From: Uloborus plumipes
Taxonomy: Eukaryota; Arthropoda; Arachnida; Araneae; Uloboridae
Assembly: GCA_038373865.1 (NCBI GenBank)
Contig: JAXGGA010001693.1
Coordinates: 62,001 to 126,000 of the forward strand
DNA: 64,000 nucleotides
Reading direction: 5' to 3'
Below the pieces are notes generated by a model. It was given only the letters and a program-made list of their open reading frames with translations, did no database searches and was not told where the DNA came from. The translations under genes and the position numbers were made by a program. Shown in pieces: positions 47,401 to 57,409 of the stretch. The first letter of the stretch is position 1. Every line of letters starts with the position of its first letter.

Positions 47401-50400
47401 GAAAACATCAAGTGTGGAAAATTCCGAAAGAGAAGCCTTTAAAAGAAATTATTCTTACAAATACAATTTAAAAATCAGTGGGGAATTGAAACATGTTTGC
47501 AAAAATGTTTTTATGAAAATTCATGGAATTTCGCACAACAGATTAGGGAGAATATGTCAGTTATTATGTACCAATACAACCCCTAAAGACGAGAGAGGTC
47601 AAAACAGAAGTGGCAATGCCATTTCGGGTCACATTTGCGCGCTTATTCATGAGCAAATCTCTAAATTTGAAGTTAAAGAGACCCACTACGGGGAAAAACG
47701 CAGAAAATACCTTGATTCCCGTTTAAATATTACGAAAATGCATGAATTATTCATTAATGACCATCCTAATCTAAAAGATGTTGTCAAGTATAACTTCTAT
47801 TATTTATATTTTCGTGAAAACTTTGGGTACTCCTTCGGTAGACCGCAAGTAGATGTTTGTAGTCAATGCGAAAGCCTAAAGGCAAACTAAAAGACCAAAC
47901 TCTAGACGACTATACTAAACGTGAGGCAGCTGCAGAGCTAATGGTACATAAAAGGAGGGCTACAAAATTTTATGCTAATTTAAAAGAAGCATCCAAGAAT
48001 GAGGATAATGAAACTGCAGCCCTATGCTTTGATTACATGCAAAACTTGCCTCTCCCGAATATTCCTGTCCAGGAAATTTTTTATATGAGACAACTATGGG
48101 TAAACGTTTTCAGTATTCATGATTTAAAAAGTAGTAAATCAAAAATTTACCTTTATCATGAAGGAGAAGGTAATAAAAGCCCAAATGAGGTATGTAGTTT
48201 TTTACTACACTACATACAAACCGAGATACCTGTAACTGTAAAAAAGCTCATCCTTTTTAGTGACGGACCATCAGGCCAAAATAAAAACCATACGGTTGTA
48301 AGATTTCTAATGAATCTTTGTGACAAAGGACGTTTTGATGAAATCATTCACAACTTTCCTGTTCGTGGACATTCATTCTCCCCATGTGACAGAGACTTTG
48401 GATCTATAAAAAGAGTCATAAGAAGGGTTGATAGAATTTATACTCCAGATGAGTATAGTGAACTTATTTTAAAGGCTAGTAAAACAAGTCGTTTTACCAT
48501 CCATAGAGTTACACCGAAAGATATTTTTAATTTCAAAACGTGGTGGCCACGGTATTATAAAAAAATAACCCACTCAGATGAAACCTCAGGAAGAGGTATT
48601 CCTAAGGATGAAAAAGATATTTTCAAAATATCAACTTATAAGCAGTTCATTTACAATAACAGAAGTCATGGGAGAGTGGTGGTAAAGCCACATATTGATG
48701 GATTCGTTGAGTCTACATTTTCACTTCTAAAAAAACAAAATCTCCCAGAATTGCCTACTGAAAGGGTATATCCTTCAGGAAAGGTGAGAATTTCTTTTTC
48801 CTTGATATAAACTTACATCTTATGCTCAACCTTATCAACTCTCGTTTCATATTTTAGTTTAACTTTTTTATTTTGTCGTTATCATTATAGGTTCCTATTA
48901 ATGTAAAGAAAATTCGAGATCTAAACAATCTCAAACAATATCTAATTGGATATGAAAATTTCTACACCAGCATTTTGAATTGGCCAACTACTAATAGTGA
49001 AAACATAGTCGAAATGGTTTACGATAACGAATAGCTATCTCTCCAGGAACCAAAATATGACAAAAAATACCTTATATAATAATGTAATTAGTAGGTGATA
49101 AATAAAAATATAATGTTTTTCCCTAACATTCTTATTTTGACTACAAGATATTACAAAAATTGAGAGCAAAGCTCTGAAAATACGCGTGAACGATTAGTTT
49201 ATTGCAAAAAGCAGTCAACTACAAAAGTTTTAATAATTTTTTTTGTACTGAAGATAAGACGTAAGAAAATACTTTTTTGTCGGTAAAGTATCCAAATGAG
49301 GTCTACTTTAAGCCGAAAAAAAAAATCAACACCTACTTAAAAAGCAGTAGGTTGTTAAACAGTTTTTTTCGTTTTTCTCAAAACAACAAATTTGTCTGCT
49401 GACTGGTTTTTGAAATAAACGGTTCAATTAAGGAAGCACAAGATTAAGACTGACATAAAAATTTGAGTGCAAATAAATTCGCATTTTGTAACTTTTGTAT
49501 AATTTTACAATCTAAATTCCTCAATTTCGATATTACATTGCCACCTAAAGCCTCTTTGATCAATTTTTAGAAGAAAAAAAAACAGAATCTAGCTTGATTC
49601 AAGTCGGAGGCAACTAGATTGAAAAAATTAAAGTGTAAAGAAAAGAACATGTTTTTGTAGAAACAGCCAAAATCTTAAAAATTAAAACTTATATACAGCA
49701 GAAAATATCTATTAAATATTGATTTTTTCCCCCAGGGAAGGCTACCTATCAAATGGATGGCTCCGGAAGCTCTATGTGAACGCTATTACACCGAAAGAAG
49801 TGATGTGGTAAGTACAATTTCAAATTCTTAAAATTTAGTATAAGGTGAGTTGAGAGGTCTACGGCAAAACTTGTTTCTTTTCAAATAAAGTTCACCTTGT
49901 TAGTCTAATTCTGCTCTTTAGTAGAAAGCTTTAAGCTTTTGAAGTTGGGGAAAAAAGGATGCGCCAGTAAGGGTTTTAAATCAATAAGCTGAATTTGTTA
50001 TTTTTGAAAATCTTTCTGAATTATTTATTGCTATCATTGGTGTTGTTATTTGAAAGGTGGTATATTATATTTTTTTTTATGCATTGATTTCGAAGGTTTA
50101 AAAAAAAATATATCAAAAACTTTTTTTCCATGAAATTCTTATTTTTAAATTCAGATTTGAATTATAATCAGGGACATTATTTCAAGTTTTTCCAGGGGGG
50201 GGGGGGGCAAAGGGTAAAAACAAAATACAATTTCACCAGAAAACATCAAAAACCATGCCCACTTATATGTAAATACATTCTGCCCCCCCCCTAAATGACG
50301 GGCCTGATTATAATGCTTTGTCAAGAATTTTTAAAAACAAAATGAATAATTTTTTGCGTGTTACGCTTTTTACGTTATTCAAAAATTGTTAATCTTTAGT

Positions 50401-53400
50401 CTGAAGATCTCAAAATATTCTACAAACCTGGAGTTGGGCTCAATTTCTAACATAAAAGTAGCCTATATATTAATGAAATTATGTGTAAATTGTCTGAAAT
50501 TTCATTCAATCTAAAATTTTAGCGAAAATAAAAAGTATAGGAGCTGAATTTAATTATGGTTATGTGGTACTAAAGCCTTGTTTTAAAGTGTATAACTGTC
50601 AAAAAAATGAGGAATGTTTTTGAAAGCATTCTTCTTCGGTTTGTTCTTTGCTTTCTGAAAAATGGATTAGCTAATTACTTTCTGTGAAGTAGTTATTCCA
50701 TAGTAAAATAAGGATAAAGCTCATTCACTTGTCAAGTAATTAAAAATTCATTTTTATTTCAATCACTCTCTCCTTTTTTTGGTCTTCTTCCTGAAGACAT
50801 CTGGAGCAGAAGTTAGCAATGTCACACGTTCCTCCTCAAACTATTCTAAAAAGATGAGTTGTTCAAAAGTAAACTTTTGGACATTTCATTGAGTATGGTG
50901 ATTAAAGCATGTTTTCCCATAAGGAAAATGCGCTTCACTCTGAGTAGTATATCCCTGAAAAATAAAGAATTTTTGCTTTAAATTTTACATTTAGTTTTTC
51001 TTAACATATAATTCAATATTATCAAGCATGAACAAAACATTCTGTGGAAACTGTATCAGTGTGTACTAAAATTTATCTTACCTTCCATGTGTTCTAAAGT
51101 GGTCGTTTGGGGTGCTGTTGTGGGAAATCATGACCCTCGGCGGAACACCATACCCAACGATTCCCTACGAGAAACTCTACCAGAAGCTGAAAGATGGGCA
51201 CCGCATGGCAAAGCCTGACAAATGCCCACTAGATATGTAAGTAATATTAAATTTATTTTTTGAGCAGTTAAGATTGCTCATTGATTTCACTCTGCCTTGC
51301 TTTGATGATTCTTGTGTGATTCTTTGTGATTGGTTGATATAGTGAGTCATGTGATCCATAGAGGCATAACCAATGAGATTCATGAAAACTAACTTATCTA
51401 TTTTCTGCTGGCACTAAATGACTTCACAGTGTATTGCTTCTTTTCTTTTTAGTTTTATTTATTTTTTAATTTATTTTGTAAAACAATAAATCTTTTCGCA
51501 TCTTATTGATTTTTCTTTTTTCAGTTTACTATTTTTTCTTTTATTTATGCAAATGATAATTCTTATGGAAACTAAATATTGTATAAAAGTTCACAAAATC
51601 TAACCAAAAACTGCATTGAGGATACATTACTAAATAACGGGACAAGAGTTTAAAACAATTAAATGTTCCAAACAGTAAAACAATTTTTGGGGATAACAAC
51701 TTTTAACACGTTGACTGCCACAGTAATTTTCAGATTTCTGGCCAAAAATGAAATTTTGATTTTATTACATTCTATTATTAAAAAATCTAAATCTAGAGCA
51801 TAGTTATAAAATAAAAGAGTAATAAGTAAAGTAAAATAAAAAAAAAAAATAAAAAAATAAATTTAAAAGTAAAATAAAAGAGTAAAAGTATAATATAAAT
51901 TGTCTTTTCATGCAAGCCAACATTGATTTTTTGTTCTTTCCCAAGAAGCCATCTATCGATATTAGCACTGATATATTACGAGTTTAATCGTAGCAACACA
52001 AGAATGGCAAGTGAATACAGTACGAGATAACTCGTAGTTGGCGTCCTTGAAAAGATCGCTACCTACGAGTTATCTCGTAGTCGGCAGTCAACGTGTTAAA
52101 AAATCAAATCTAGAACCTGGCTTTCGTAATTCAAGGTTGTGCATTTATCAAATGCAATATTAGTACAAGGATCTTTTCCTTCCATGTTTAACCAAAATAA
52201 TATATGCCATATTTCCTTTAAAAAAAATCATGCTATCATATTTTTTGTGTTAAAAAACATTTAAAAGACTATTAGATTTAGTTGACCCAATTTATTTCAT
52301 AATCTAACATTTATTTTTCTCTTTAGCTACATGCTCATGAGAGCTTGTTGGGAAGAAGCTCCGTTAGATCGTCCTAATTTCAGTGAAGTTGCGAAGATTT
52401 TGGACCGAATTCTACTGGACTCTTTGGAACGGGTAAGCTTATTTTTAACAACTAAAAATCTTCATCCGAACCTAGGCGCCCAAATTTTGTTTGTTGTATC
52501 TATTGCAAACATTATTTCTTGCAGAATGATACACCTTTTTCCTTAGAATTTTGAATACCCTTATCAAAAGCACCAAAGTTCTTTAAATTTAAAAGTGGAC
52601 AAAGTCAATATTTAACACATTTTATGAGTGTTATAAAATGAAAATGTCAGAATTATTGCTTCGAATGCACACGTATGGGAGGAAACGCAACTATCTTTTT
52701 AAATGGTTAAAAAACATCAACTATTTCACACAGGGTTATGCAAGGATCAGTTTTTTTTTCTTCATTAAAAAAATGTCTTTTTAAAAAATTTTCATGGTAA
52801 TGCTCTTTGAGCATCTATTGTAACAAAAAGCAAGAGTCAGGGCCGTAACCAGACCTCGGTTTTGGGTAGGGTTTTATCAAACCTATTTCTCATGAAATCT
52901 ATAAAGGCAATAAAATTTGATTTCATGTTCTATATTCTGTTGATTTTTGTTACAATGGATGCTAAAGGGGTATCAACATGAAAAATGTTTAAAAAAAAGT
53001 GACTCATCTTTTCAAGGAAGGAAAAAAAAAATCTGGATACATGAGTTGACTCATATACACACATTTGAATGTATACTTTTGAAGTTTCTATCTTACGACA
53101 CTAATAAGATGTGTTAAATATAGAGGTTCTCTGCCTAAAAAAATTTACGAGTTGTACCGCACCAAGTGCGGTCATTGGCTGGTATTCTAATTTTACATTA
53201 GCTACCAGTTTTTTTTGCTCTCTTTGCTTTATAAGAGGATTTTTGCCTCCAACTCGACTACTTTCGTATTCCATGCTGATGAGAGCATAATAAGCTCGAA
53301 ACAGCTGTCTATGGATCGAAATAGCAGAGTTGGTGGTGTATTGCATAGAGGTTGGTACTTCACAGTTTGAAGAATTTTGGTGTTTTTTTTTTAGTGGCTA

Positions 53401-53912
53401 AAAAATTCAAAGGGAAAGGTGTATTTTTAAGAGAGTATGTTTGCGATAACTACAATAACAATAAATACTGCAGAAAAAACACTTAATTTGTACTTCAATT
53501 ACTCAATAATGATAATTTCATTTTTCAAATGCAGTTTTTCAAAGTAAATGAGAAAATCAAAATAAAATAGCAGTAATATTTTTTTTTTAATGAGAAACTA
53601 TGAAAAGCTTTTTGTAACAGTTTTGAAAAATTTTGGAGGGGGTATGAACCCTAAAAACCCACCCCTTAAATACGGCCCTGAATAGAATATAAAATCAAAT
53701 TGATCATTTGATTCCACTTGGAGTGTGTTAGGTAAAACACTCCCTGTAACAAAAGTCTGATCACGGCCCTGCAATGGAGTACAAAGTAGTGTTTTAAAGT
53801 GTGGAATTTAACTCATGAACTTGATTTGTTTCTCCAGGTGTACCTCGAGCTGGACTTTCCCATCTTGGACACGCCACAGAACAGCAGTTCCGAGGAAGAA
53901 GAAATGGATTAG
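38183..53912 (+). CDS. FGFR: Fibroblast growth factor receptor (13 exons, 5' end missing)
   Basis: Receptor tyrosine kinase at the plasma membrane that binds FGF ligands with heparan sulfate and signals through Ras/MAPK. Exons 38183-38452, 39307-39387, 40279-40436, 41906-42229, 42857-42995, 43755-43963, 44085-44215, 45060-45286, 45987-46300, 49736-49807, 51100-51236, 52327-52432 and 53838-53912 join in consistent phases to about 747 codons. Order: Ig1, short acidic linker, Ig2, Ig3, transmembrane helix, juxtamembrane, kinase ([47 protein letters not shown]), short tail. FGFR-specific features include the twin activation-loop tyrosines and YLELD, matching the PLC-gamma-binding YLDLS. Identity as FGFR rather than VEGFR/PDGFR rests on [17 protein letters not shown] and the Ig2 block. 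All introns are GT-AG except a GC donor after exon 8. The signal peptide exon is upstream and unidentified. Confidence 0.93.
39307..39387 (+). CDS. FGFR: FGFR exon: Ig1-Ig2 linker
   Basis: 27 codons between TTCTTAG and T|GTAAGT. Sequence [20 protein letters not shown] holds only a weak acidic cluster where vertebrate FGFRs have the acid box. Phase 1 to phase 1. Confidence 0.82.
40279..40436 (+). CDS. FGFR: FGFR exon: Ig domain 2, first half
   Basis: Starts after TTTTCAG and ends GAG|GTGAAG. Contains [17 protein letters not shown] then [20 protein letters not shown]. These align with the heparin-binding and RCPAGGNP.P..RWLKNGK region of FGFR Ig2. Confidence 0.92.
40760..41290. repeat. Unclassified, less AT-rich block in an FGFR intron
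   Basis: The motif TTAAGGGCAGTAA occurs at about 40820 and 41174, and ACAAATCTGGT occurs twice near 41030 and 41090. The block is visibly richer in G+C than the surrounding intron and has no long frame. Possibly a retroposon, but no box A/box B pair or tail was established. Confidence 0.3.
41449..41512. repeat. Palindromic TATCTCTC/GAGATA tandem tract
   Basis: Repeats of ATATCTCTCTATATAGAG that fold on themselves, in an FGFR intron. Confidence 0.6.
41906..42229 (+). CDS. FGFR: FGFR exon: Ig2 second half and Ig3 first half
   Basis: After CTCCCCAG; 108 codons ending GAC|GTGAGT. Includes [17 protein letters not shown], the conserved Ig2-Ig3 linker [18 protein letters not shown] and FECRFISD. 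It then carries a run of Ser/Asp/Glu ([14 protein letters not shown]) inside Ig3. Confidence 0.92.
42857..42995 (+). CDS. FGFR: FGFR exon: Ig3 second half
   Basis: After TACTTTCAG; ends GATC|GTAATT. Carries [18 protein letters not shown] and [11 protein letters not shown], close to the FGFR YTCLAGNS.G.S..SAWLTVL signature. No alternative IIIb/IIIc-like exon was seen nearby. Confidence 0.92.
43755..43963 (+). CDS. FGFR: FGFR exon: transmembrane and start of juxtamembrane
   Basis: After CCCTTGCAG; ends AGG|GTAAGT. Acidic stalk [14 protein letters not shown], then the helix [20 protein letters not shown], then the basic stop-transfer [18 protein letters not shown]. Confidence 0.92.
44085..44215 (+). 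CDS. FGFR: FGFR exon: juxtamembrane
   Basis: After TTTACAG; ends AG|GTGAGA in phase 2. The ending [20 protein letters not shown] matches the conserved SEYELPEDPKWEFPRDK junction of FGFRs just before the kinase. Confidence 0.9.
44232..44399. mobile_element. TA-flanked MITE in an FGFR intron
   Basis: Ends CTGTAAAATCCCAAAAGTAAC and GTTACTTTCGAGATTTTACGG are imperfect inverted repeats of ~21 bp, flanked by TA (44230-44231, 44400-44401). Tc1/mariner-type by target. It begins just 16 bases after the exon at 44085-44215. Confidence 0.65.
45060..45286 (+). CDS. FGFR: FGFR exon: kinase N-lobe
   Basis: After CATCCCCCAG. Glycine loop [16 protein letters not shown], lysine in [12 protein letters not shown], helix-C glutamate in [13 protein letters not shown], hinge-proximal LHGCCTQNG. 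The reading frame requires a GC donor (AATG|GCAAGT at 45287). Confidence 0.93.
45335..45770 (-). pseudogene. CR1-like LINE 3' fragment in the FGFR GC-AG intron
   Basis: Minus-strand translation gives [19 protein letters not shown], then after a 1-base frame change [18 protein letters not shown] and [16 protein letters not shown]. This is the C-terminal end typical of CR1/L2 polyproteins. It ends in an ACAAATACAAAT-type microsatellite. Related to the pieces at 16-18.5 kb. 5'-truncated, no target duplication found. Confidence 0.72.
45987..46300 (+). CDS. FGFR: FGFR exon: kinase hinge, insert, catalytic and activation loops
   Basis: After TTCTCGCAG; ends AAT|GTATGT. Contains [17 protein letters not shown], the kinase insert ([17 protein letters not shown]), [21 protein letters not shown] and the activation tyrosines NEYYKKTTN. 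Confidence 0.95.
47063..47890 (+). pseudogene. DUF7869-type transposase, N-terminal part (frameshifted at the end)
   Basis: The ATG at 47063 starts an acidic/basic N-terminus ([15 protein letters not shown]). It continues through [41 protein letters not shown] and [15 protein letters not shown], then stops. CxC and CxxC pairs suggest metal binding. The frame is lost about 10 codons before its stop: the sequence typical of this family continues in another frame starting near 47878, consistent with loss of a single base in GCAAACTAAA. The remaining protein is therefore interrupted in this copy. Confidence 0.75.
47866..48783 (+). pseudogene. DUF7869-type transposase, catalytic part
   Basis: Continues the preceding fragment in another frame: [34 protein letters not shown], then the DUF7869 core [20 protein letters not shown] and [19 protein letters not shown]. 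Conserved acids lie in the SDG and CDRDFG motifs, which I infer to be catalytic. The open frame runs on to 48810, but the exon appears to end at 48783 with AAG|GTGAGA. A 107-bp intron and a final exon follow. Confidence 0.78.
48891..49034 (+). pseudogene. DUF7869-type transposase, last exon
   Basis: After the acceptor ATCATTATAG the frame encodes [18 protein letters not shown], then [12 protein letters not shown], ending at TAG 49032-49034. Joining at 48783/48891 keeps phase 0 and gives a continuous C-terminus without intervening stops. Confidence 0.6.
49736..49807 (+). CDS. FGFR: FGFR exon: activation segment end
   Basis: 24 codons, [20 protein letters not shown] through SDV, after TTTCCCCCAG and before GTAAGT. 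It follows a 3.4-kb intron that holds the DUF7869 transposon. Confidence 0.93.
50169..50305. mobile_element. 137-bp hAT MITE (CAGGGACATTATTTC...GGGCCTG)
   Basis: Perfect 8-bp duplication ATTATAAT (50161-50168 and 50306-50313). The ends CAGGGACATTATTTC and AAATGACGGGCCTG are partly inverted. A G-run of 12 follows the left part. Shares CCCACTTATATGTAAATACA with related copies. Confidence 0.8.
51100..51236 (+). CDS. FGFR: FGFR exon: kinase C-lobe
   Basis: After TTCTAAAG; ends AT|GTAAGT. Encodes [19 protein letters not shown] then [17 protein letters not shown]. Confidence 0.93.
51707..52095. mobile_element. TTAA-flanked MITE in an FGFR intron
   Basis: TTAA at 51703-51706 and 52096-52099. Ends CACGTTGACTGCC and GGCAGTCAACGTG are perfect inverted repeats. 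A strong internal hairpin ACGAGATAACTCGTAG / CTACGAGTTATCTCGT lies near the right end. piggyBac-type by target. Confidence 0.75.
52327..52432 (+). CDS. FGFR: FGFR exon: end of kinase
   Basis: After TCTCTTTAG; ends CGG|GTAAGC. Encodes [20 protein letters not shown] and [12 protein letters not shown], with the invariant arginine of kinase subdomain XI in LDRPNF. Confidence 0.92.
52838..53680. mobile_element. Probable hAT-like element with an older repeat inside
   Basis: Starts CAGGGCCGTAACCAG and ends AAATACGGCCCTG. A second CACGGCCCTG at about 53762-53771 offers an alternative right end. No matching target duplication. A hairpin-family repeat (53222-53346, GAGTTGGTGGTGTATTGC) lies inside it. 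Confidence 0.4.
53222..53346. repeat. Copy of the CCAACTCG...GAGTTGGTGGTGTATTGC repeat
   Basis: Starts near TTTGCCTCCAACTCGAC and ends AGAGTTGGTGGTGTATTGC, with a central ATTCCATGCTGATGAG. A similar copy sits at about 41551-41670 (ATTCCATGCTGACGAG ... AAGTTGGTGGTGTATTG). Confidence 0.5.
53838..53912 (+). CDS. FGFR: FGFR last exon: C-terminal tail
   Basis: After TTTCTCCAG; encodes [20 protein letters not shown] plus a few residues, then TAG at 53910-53912. The tail is far shorter than the ~50 residues of vertebrate FGFRs. It keeps a tyrosine in the PLC-gamma site position and ends in an acidic run. Confidence 0.9.
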   Translation: MYLELDFPILDTPQNSSSEEEEMD

Positions 53913-54656
53913 GCCGCCTTCTGCGCACAGAGTGATTTGTATTTATTTATTTCGTCAGAGGTGCCATCAACGTCTCATTGTCAGCTTCGGGTCTGACATC
54001 TTTGGACACCTGAGGTGCAATGAAAAATCCTGCCATTTTGAAAAAAATATATATTTAGTGACGAGAAGAAGTTTTAGTAACTTTTATCTGGTGTCGGCCG
54101 TTGAGTAATGGGGTCCATACTGGACGTGCAGATAAAGTTTGTGGAGTTTAGTTTCTAAGCATGGTTGTGTGAAGAGTCAACAGACTTTTCGAAAGAGGAA
54201 AAAAAAAAAAAGAAGTACAAGAGCAAGATTAAAATCGAAGATCCAGAATCTCAGTTTTTAACAGACTTTTTAGAAGAGATGAAGGCTGCAGGTTCTTAGC
54301 CTTAGTTTTATTTAGAATCATAACAATGTTTCGTTGTGGATAGAACTCTATATTTTTATCATCATAGGTTGGCAGCTGTGTAAAAATTTTACATTTACCT
54401 ACACTGCTTTTTATAGGACTTTTAAAAACAGGAACGAATGTATTTTTGGATACTAAAAATTAGGTGTTTATCAGACCTGTAGTCAGATAATGATCTCAAA
54501 AATGGAGAATTCCATCTTTAATTATTTAAAAAATAGGTCAATAATTTGTGTATTGACAGGCATTTATGCTTCCTTTTCTATTTAATTTTTCAACTCATCA
54601 GTTTTTCCTTCAAATTTAGCTGTTGATTGACACAAGAAACTGCACACTATTTTGAA

Positions 54657-54662
54657 AATAAA
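54657..54662 (+). promoter_or_regulatory. Candidate polyadenylation signal for FGFR
   Basis: AATAAA about 745 bases after the stop codon, followed by a T/GT-rich stretch (TTGTTGTATTC). Later AATAAA motifs exist, so a longer 3' UTR is possible. Confidence 0.4.
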
Positions 54663-55177
54663 GAATATCAACTATTAAATACATTGTTGTATTCAACATT
54701 TGTCTTTTTGAGTAGAAATGTAAGAATTAATTAATGCAATTCCACAATTTAATAAGACAGTAATGAAGTCCAATTTCACAAGAAAGAAGTATGATCAAGC
54801 TTTCTTGATTTAATTCTCACTACAGGTCTGATAATGATGTAATTGTTTTTCTATGCTGTCTTCAAAGCTTCTGAGAGAAAGTTTGTCATAATAGTCGACT
54901 CTCGAACTTTTTTTCTCTCTTAGTAATTAGATCAGTTCACAGTTAAACCTAATGTCCTTCCTAATTTTTGTTCTCAGATAGAGAAGTGATTGAATTTGAT
55001 GATATCTATTTTTATTTTTCTATTCGAAAGCGCCCCTGTGAGAAATTCAGTATTTATGTGCAGCAAAAATCAAAGAATGGGCTTATTGTGAATTACAATT
55101 CAAAGGCATAACAACTAACATTAAAGCATATTGAGAATGTGATGTTTGGAAGGAGGTAAATATCTCTCTAAGAAGAA

Positions 55178-55358
55178 CAGGGACGTCATTTCAAGTTTTT
55201 CCAGGAGGGGGGGGGGGGGCAAAGGGTCCAAACACAGTGCAATTTCACTGGGAGGCATCAAAAACCACGCCCACTTATATGTAAATACATTGATTTCTCA
55301 AAGCCGGGGTGGGGGGGGGGGCAATTGACCATCCTGCCCCCCCTAAATGACGGGCCTG
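55178..55358. mobile_element. 181-bp hAT MITE, same family as 50169
   Basis: CAGGGACGTCATTTC ... AAATGACGGGCCTG, flanked by AAGAAGAA (55170-55177) and AAGAAAAA (55359-55366), 7 of 8 matching. Long G runs. Shares ACGCCCACTTATATGTAAAT. Confidence 0.72.
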
Positions 55359-55670
55359 AAGAAAAAGATTATTTTTGCTCTTTTCATAATTTTGTATGAA
55401 AGAATATTTCTACTACTGAGTATAGTTAAAAATTGTGATGAAATAGTGAGAAGTTGTGATGAATTTCTTTTTTTTTTTTTCATCTTTTTTTTTTTTGAAA
55501 TGTAATCCATGTGCAAGTTTTATCAACTAGTAACTCTAGGACATAAGTAGTGAACCTTTTTTTTTTGTACTGTTCATTTTCACCATTATAACTGATTTTT
55601 AAACTGTACGGAACAAAATACAAATATTTCTTCTTTCTTACAAGGAAAATAACCAAATACACCTCAGAAC

Positions 55671-55885
55671 CAGGCCCGTCATTTGAGGGGGGGGGGAGGG
55701 GAAGGGGCGTCAGGCACCCTTCCCTTGACTTTGGGAAATTAATGTAAGTAATGTATGCAAACCACACCCACGTACATGTAATTATTTACAGCTAAGTGGG
55801 TATGATTCTTGATTTTCTGTGTCATTTATAGGGGGCATATTCCCCTTGCCTCCCCCCCCTTGAAAAAATCGAAATGAGGGGTCTG
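55671..55885. mobile_element. 215-bp MITE, same family, opposite orientation
   Basis: CAGGCCCGTCATTTGAGG ... GAAATGAGGGGTCTG. Flanks CTCAGAAC and CTCTGAGC match at 6 of 8. Contains GGGAAATTAATGTAAGTAAT and ACATGTAATTATTTAC. Confidence 0.55.
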
Positions 55886-57385
55886 CTCTGAGCCCTCCTC
55901 CTCTCATATGTGCTTTAATACTTATTAATTTTCTTATTGCATTGTGAATGTTATATAGTATTGATTGTATTAAAAAACAAACCTTTAGTCAAATTTTCCT
56001 TGGTGTTTTACAGGTTTGAAATCATAATGTATTTGTGAGTATCACTTGAAACAATTGCTATACATATGATTATTTTAAGCTAGTAGAAAATTTACGAAGT
56101 TATAATTGCATTCGAATTCCTTTCGTAAAAATATAAGATTAAAAATTTGCAAGTGTTAATCAAAAAGTGCGTATGTGTGCAATGTGCAGGGCACATTAAA
56201 AAAAACAAACACAGTTGAATCCCTATTTAGTGAATCTCAAAAAAAAAAAAAAAAAAAATTAAATTAATTTTTACACTAGCGCACACACAAATTTATTTAT
56301 TTATTTGTTTTTTTTCTCTTTCATTATTTTCTTCAATTTTTTTTTTTTTACATATATGATTATTACCCTAAAAATGTTATCTAAAAATATTTTGTTTCAC
56401 TCCATTTTTATCTTTGAAATAGTCTCACATTTTATTAGAGGAGGAACCAAATTTTAATGAGAAACGAAGTAAAGTATCAAGTACAAATTCCTTAAATAGC
56501 TATTCAACTGCTGTTTGTATCTAACGCCTTCAGTAATGAGGCCTTTGGGTAGAAAGAAGTTGAGCACCACTGTTCTATATTATTTATAATCTATAAAAAT
56601 AATATAATCATATTTATTTTTAGTTCAAAGTTAAGTCATTTATGTTTTGATCCGTGAAGAAAACAAAAAAATGTGATAAAAATATTTATATTTATTTAAG
56701 GCTTAATTAGTTACTGATATTAGCTTGAAGGAGTTCCTTCTCAATGAACGGAAGTGACGCAATACATGAATTTCAAATAACTAATATTTAACAAGTATTC
56801 CTTAGAGTTTATTTTAAAAAAAATAATGAATTGGAATCAACTTCATAACTAAGGACTGTCGTGAATGTACTATGGTTTTTTTTGCAAACTATGCCTGCAT
56901 GGTTTCGAAGATATTTTTATTTTGCAACGGGGATAAATGCTTTCCTCTCAGAATTACAAATTTGTGAAATTATTAAGTGGAACAATATACCAATTAAAAA
57001 TCATTTGACGCATTCATACCCAATCGCCGTTTTGAAAATTTTACAAATGTGTAAATATTGATGAGTAGAACTTTATTCAGTTTAATTGTAAATTGAATAA
57101 ACTGAAGCTGGGAAAAGAACCCTGAACCATAAAATCAAAATGGAAATCATTTAACTTATTCATACTCAATCTTCAAATAAATATTGATATAGAAATGACA
57201 AATTTTATCTTATATCATTCAGATTAATTTTAACTAATATATTTTTTCAATTACTACTTTAGTGACATTTTTGTATAACGCTCTTTCAAATACAGAGAGC
57301 GTGTCATTTTCACCAGTCAATCAAATGAAAGTCACTTTCAAAATTTAGGAAGTAAAATGGGAATTAGTCTACTGACTCCAGAGCA

Positions 57386-57409
57386 AAATAAATAAATAAA
57401 TAAATAAAT
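57386..57409. repeat. (AAAT)n microsatellite
   Basis: Six consecutive AAAT units before ATCACAACTTG. Confidence 0.8.

Larger units (their letters stand above)
46673..49425 (+). mobile_element. DUF7869-type DNA transposon in FGFR intron
   Basis: 2753 bp, flanked by AATT (46669-46672 and 49426-49429). The terminal inverted repeats begin GAACCGTTTATTTCAAAAAC and match over about 32 bp with one difference (CAGTCAACAGAC versus CAGTCAGCAGAC). Host sequence AGCCCTTC-AATT-AAGGAAGC is restored on removal. It carries one transposase-like gene on the plus strand. A 17-bp palindrome arm (TTTAGTGCAAAAACCAG, 46827-46843 and 46861-46877) lies inside the left end. The 4-bp duplication fits Sola-like superfamilies, but that assignment is inference. 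Confidence 0.85.
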
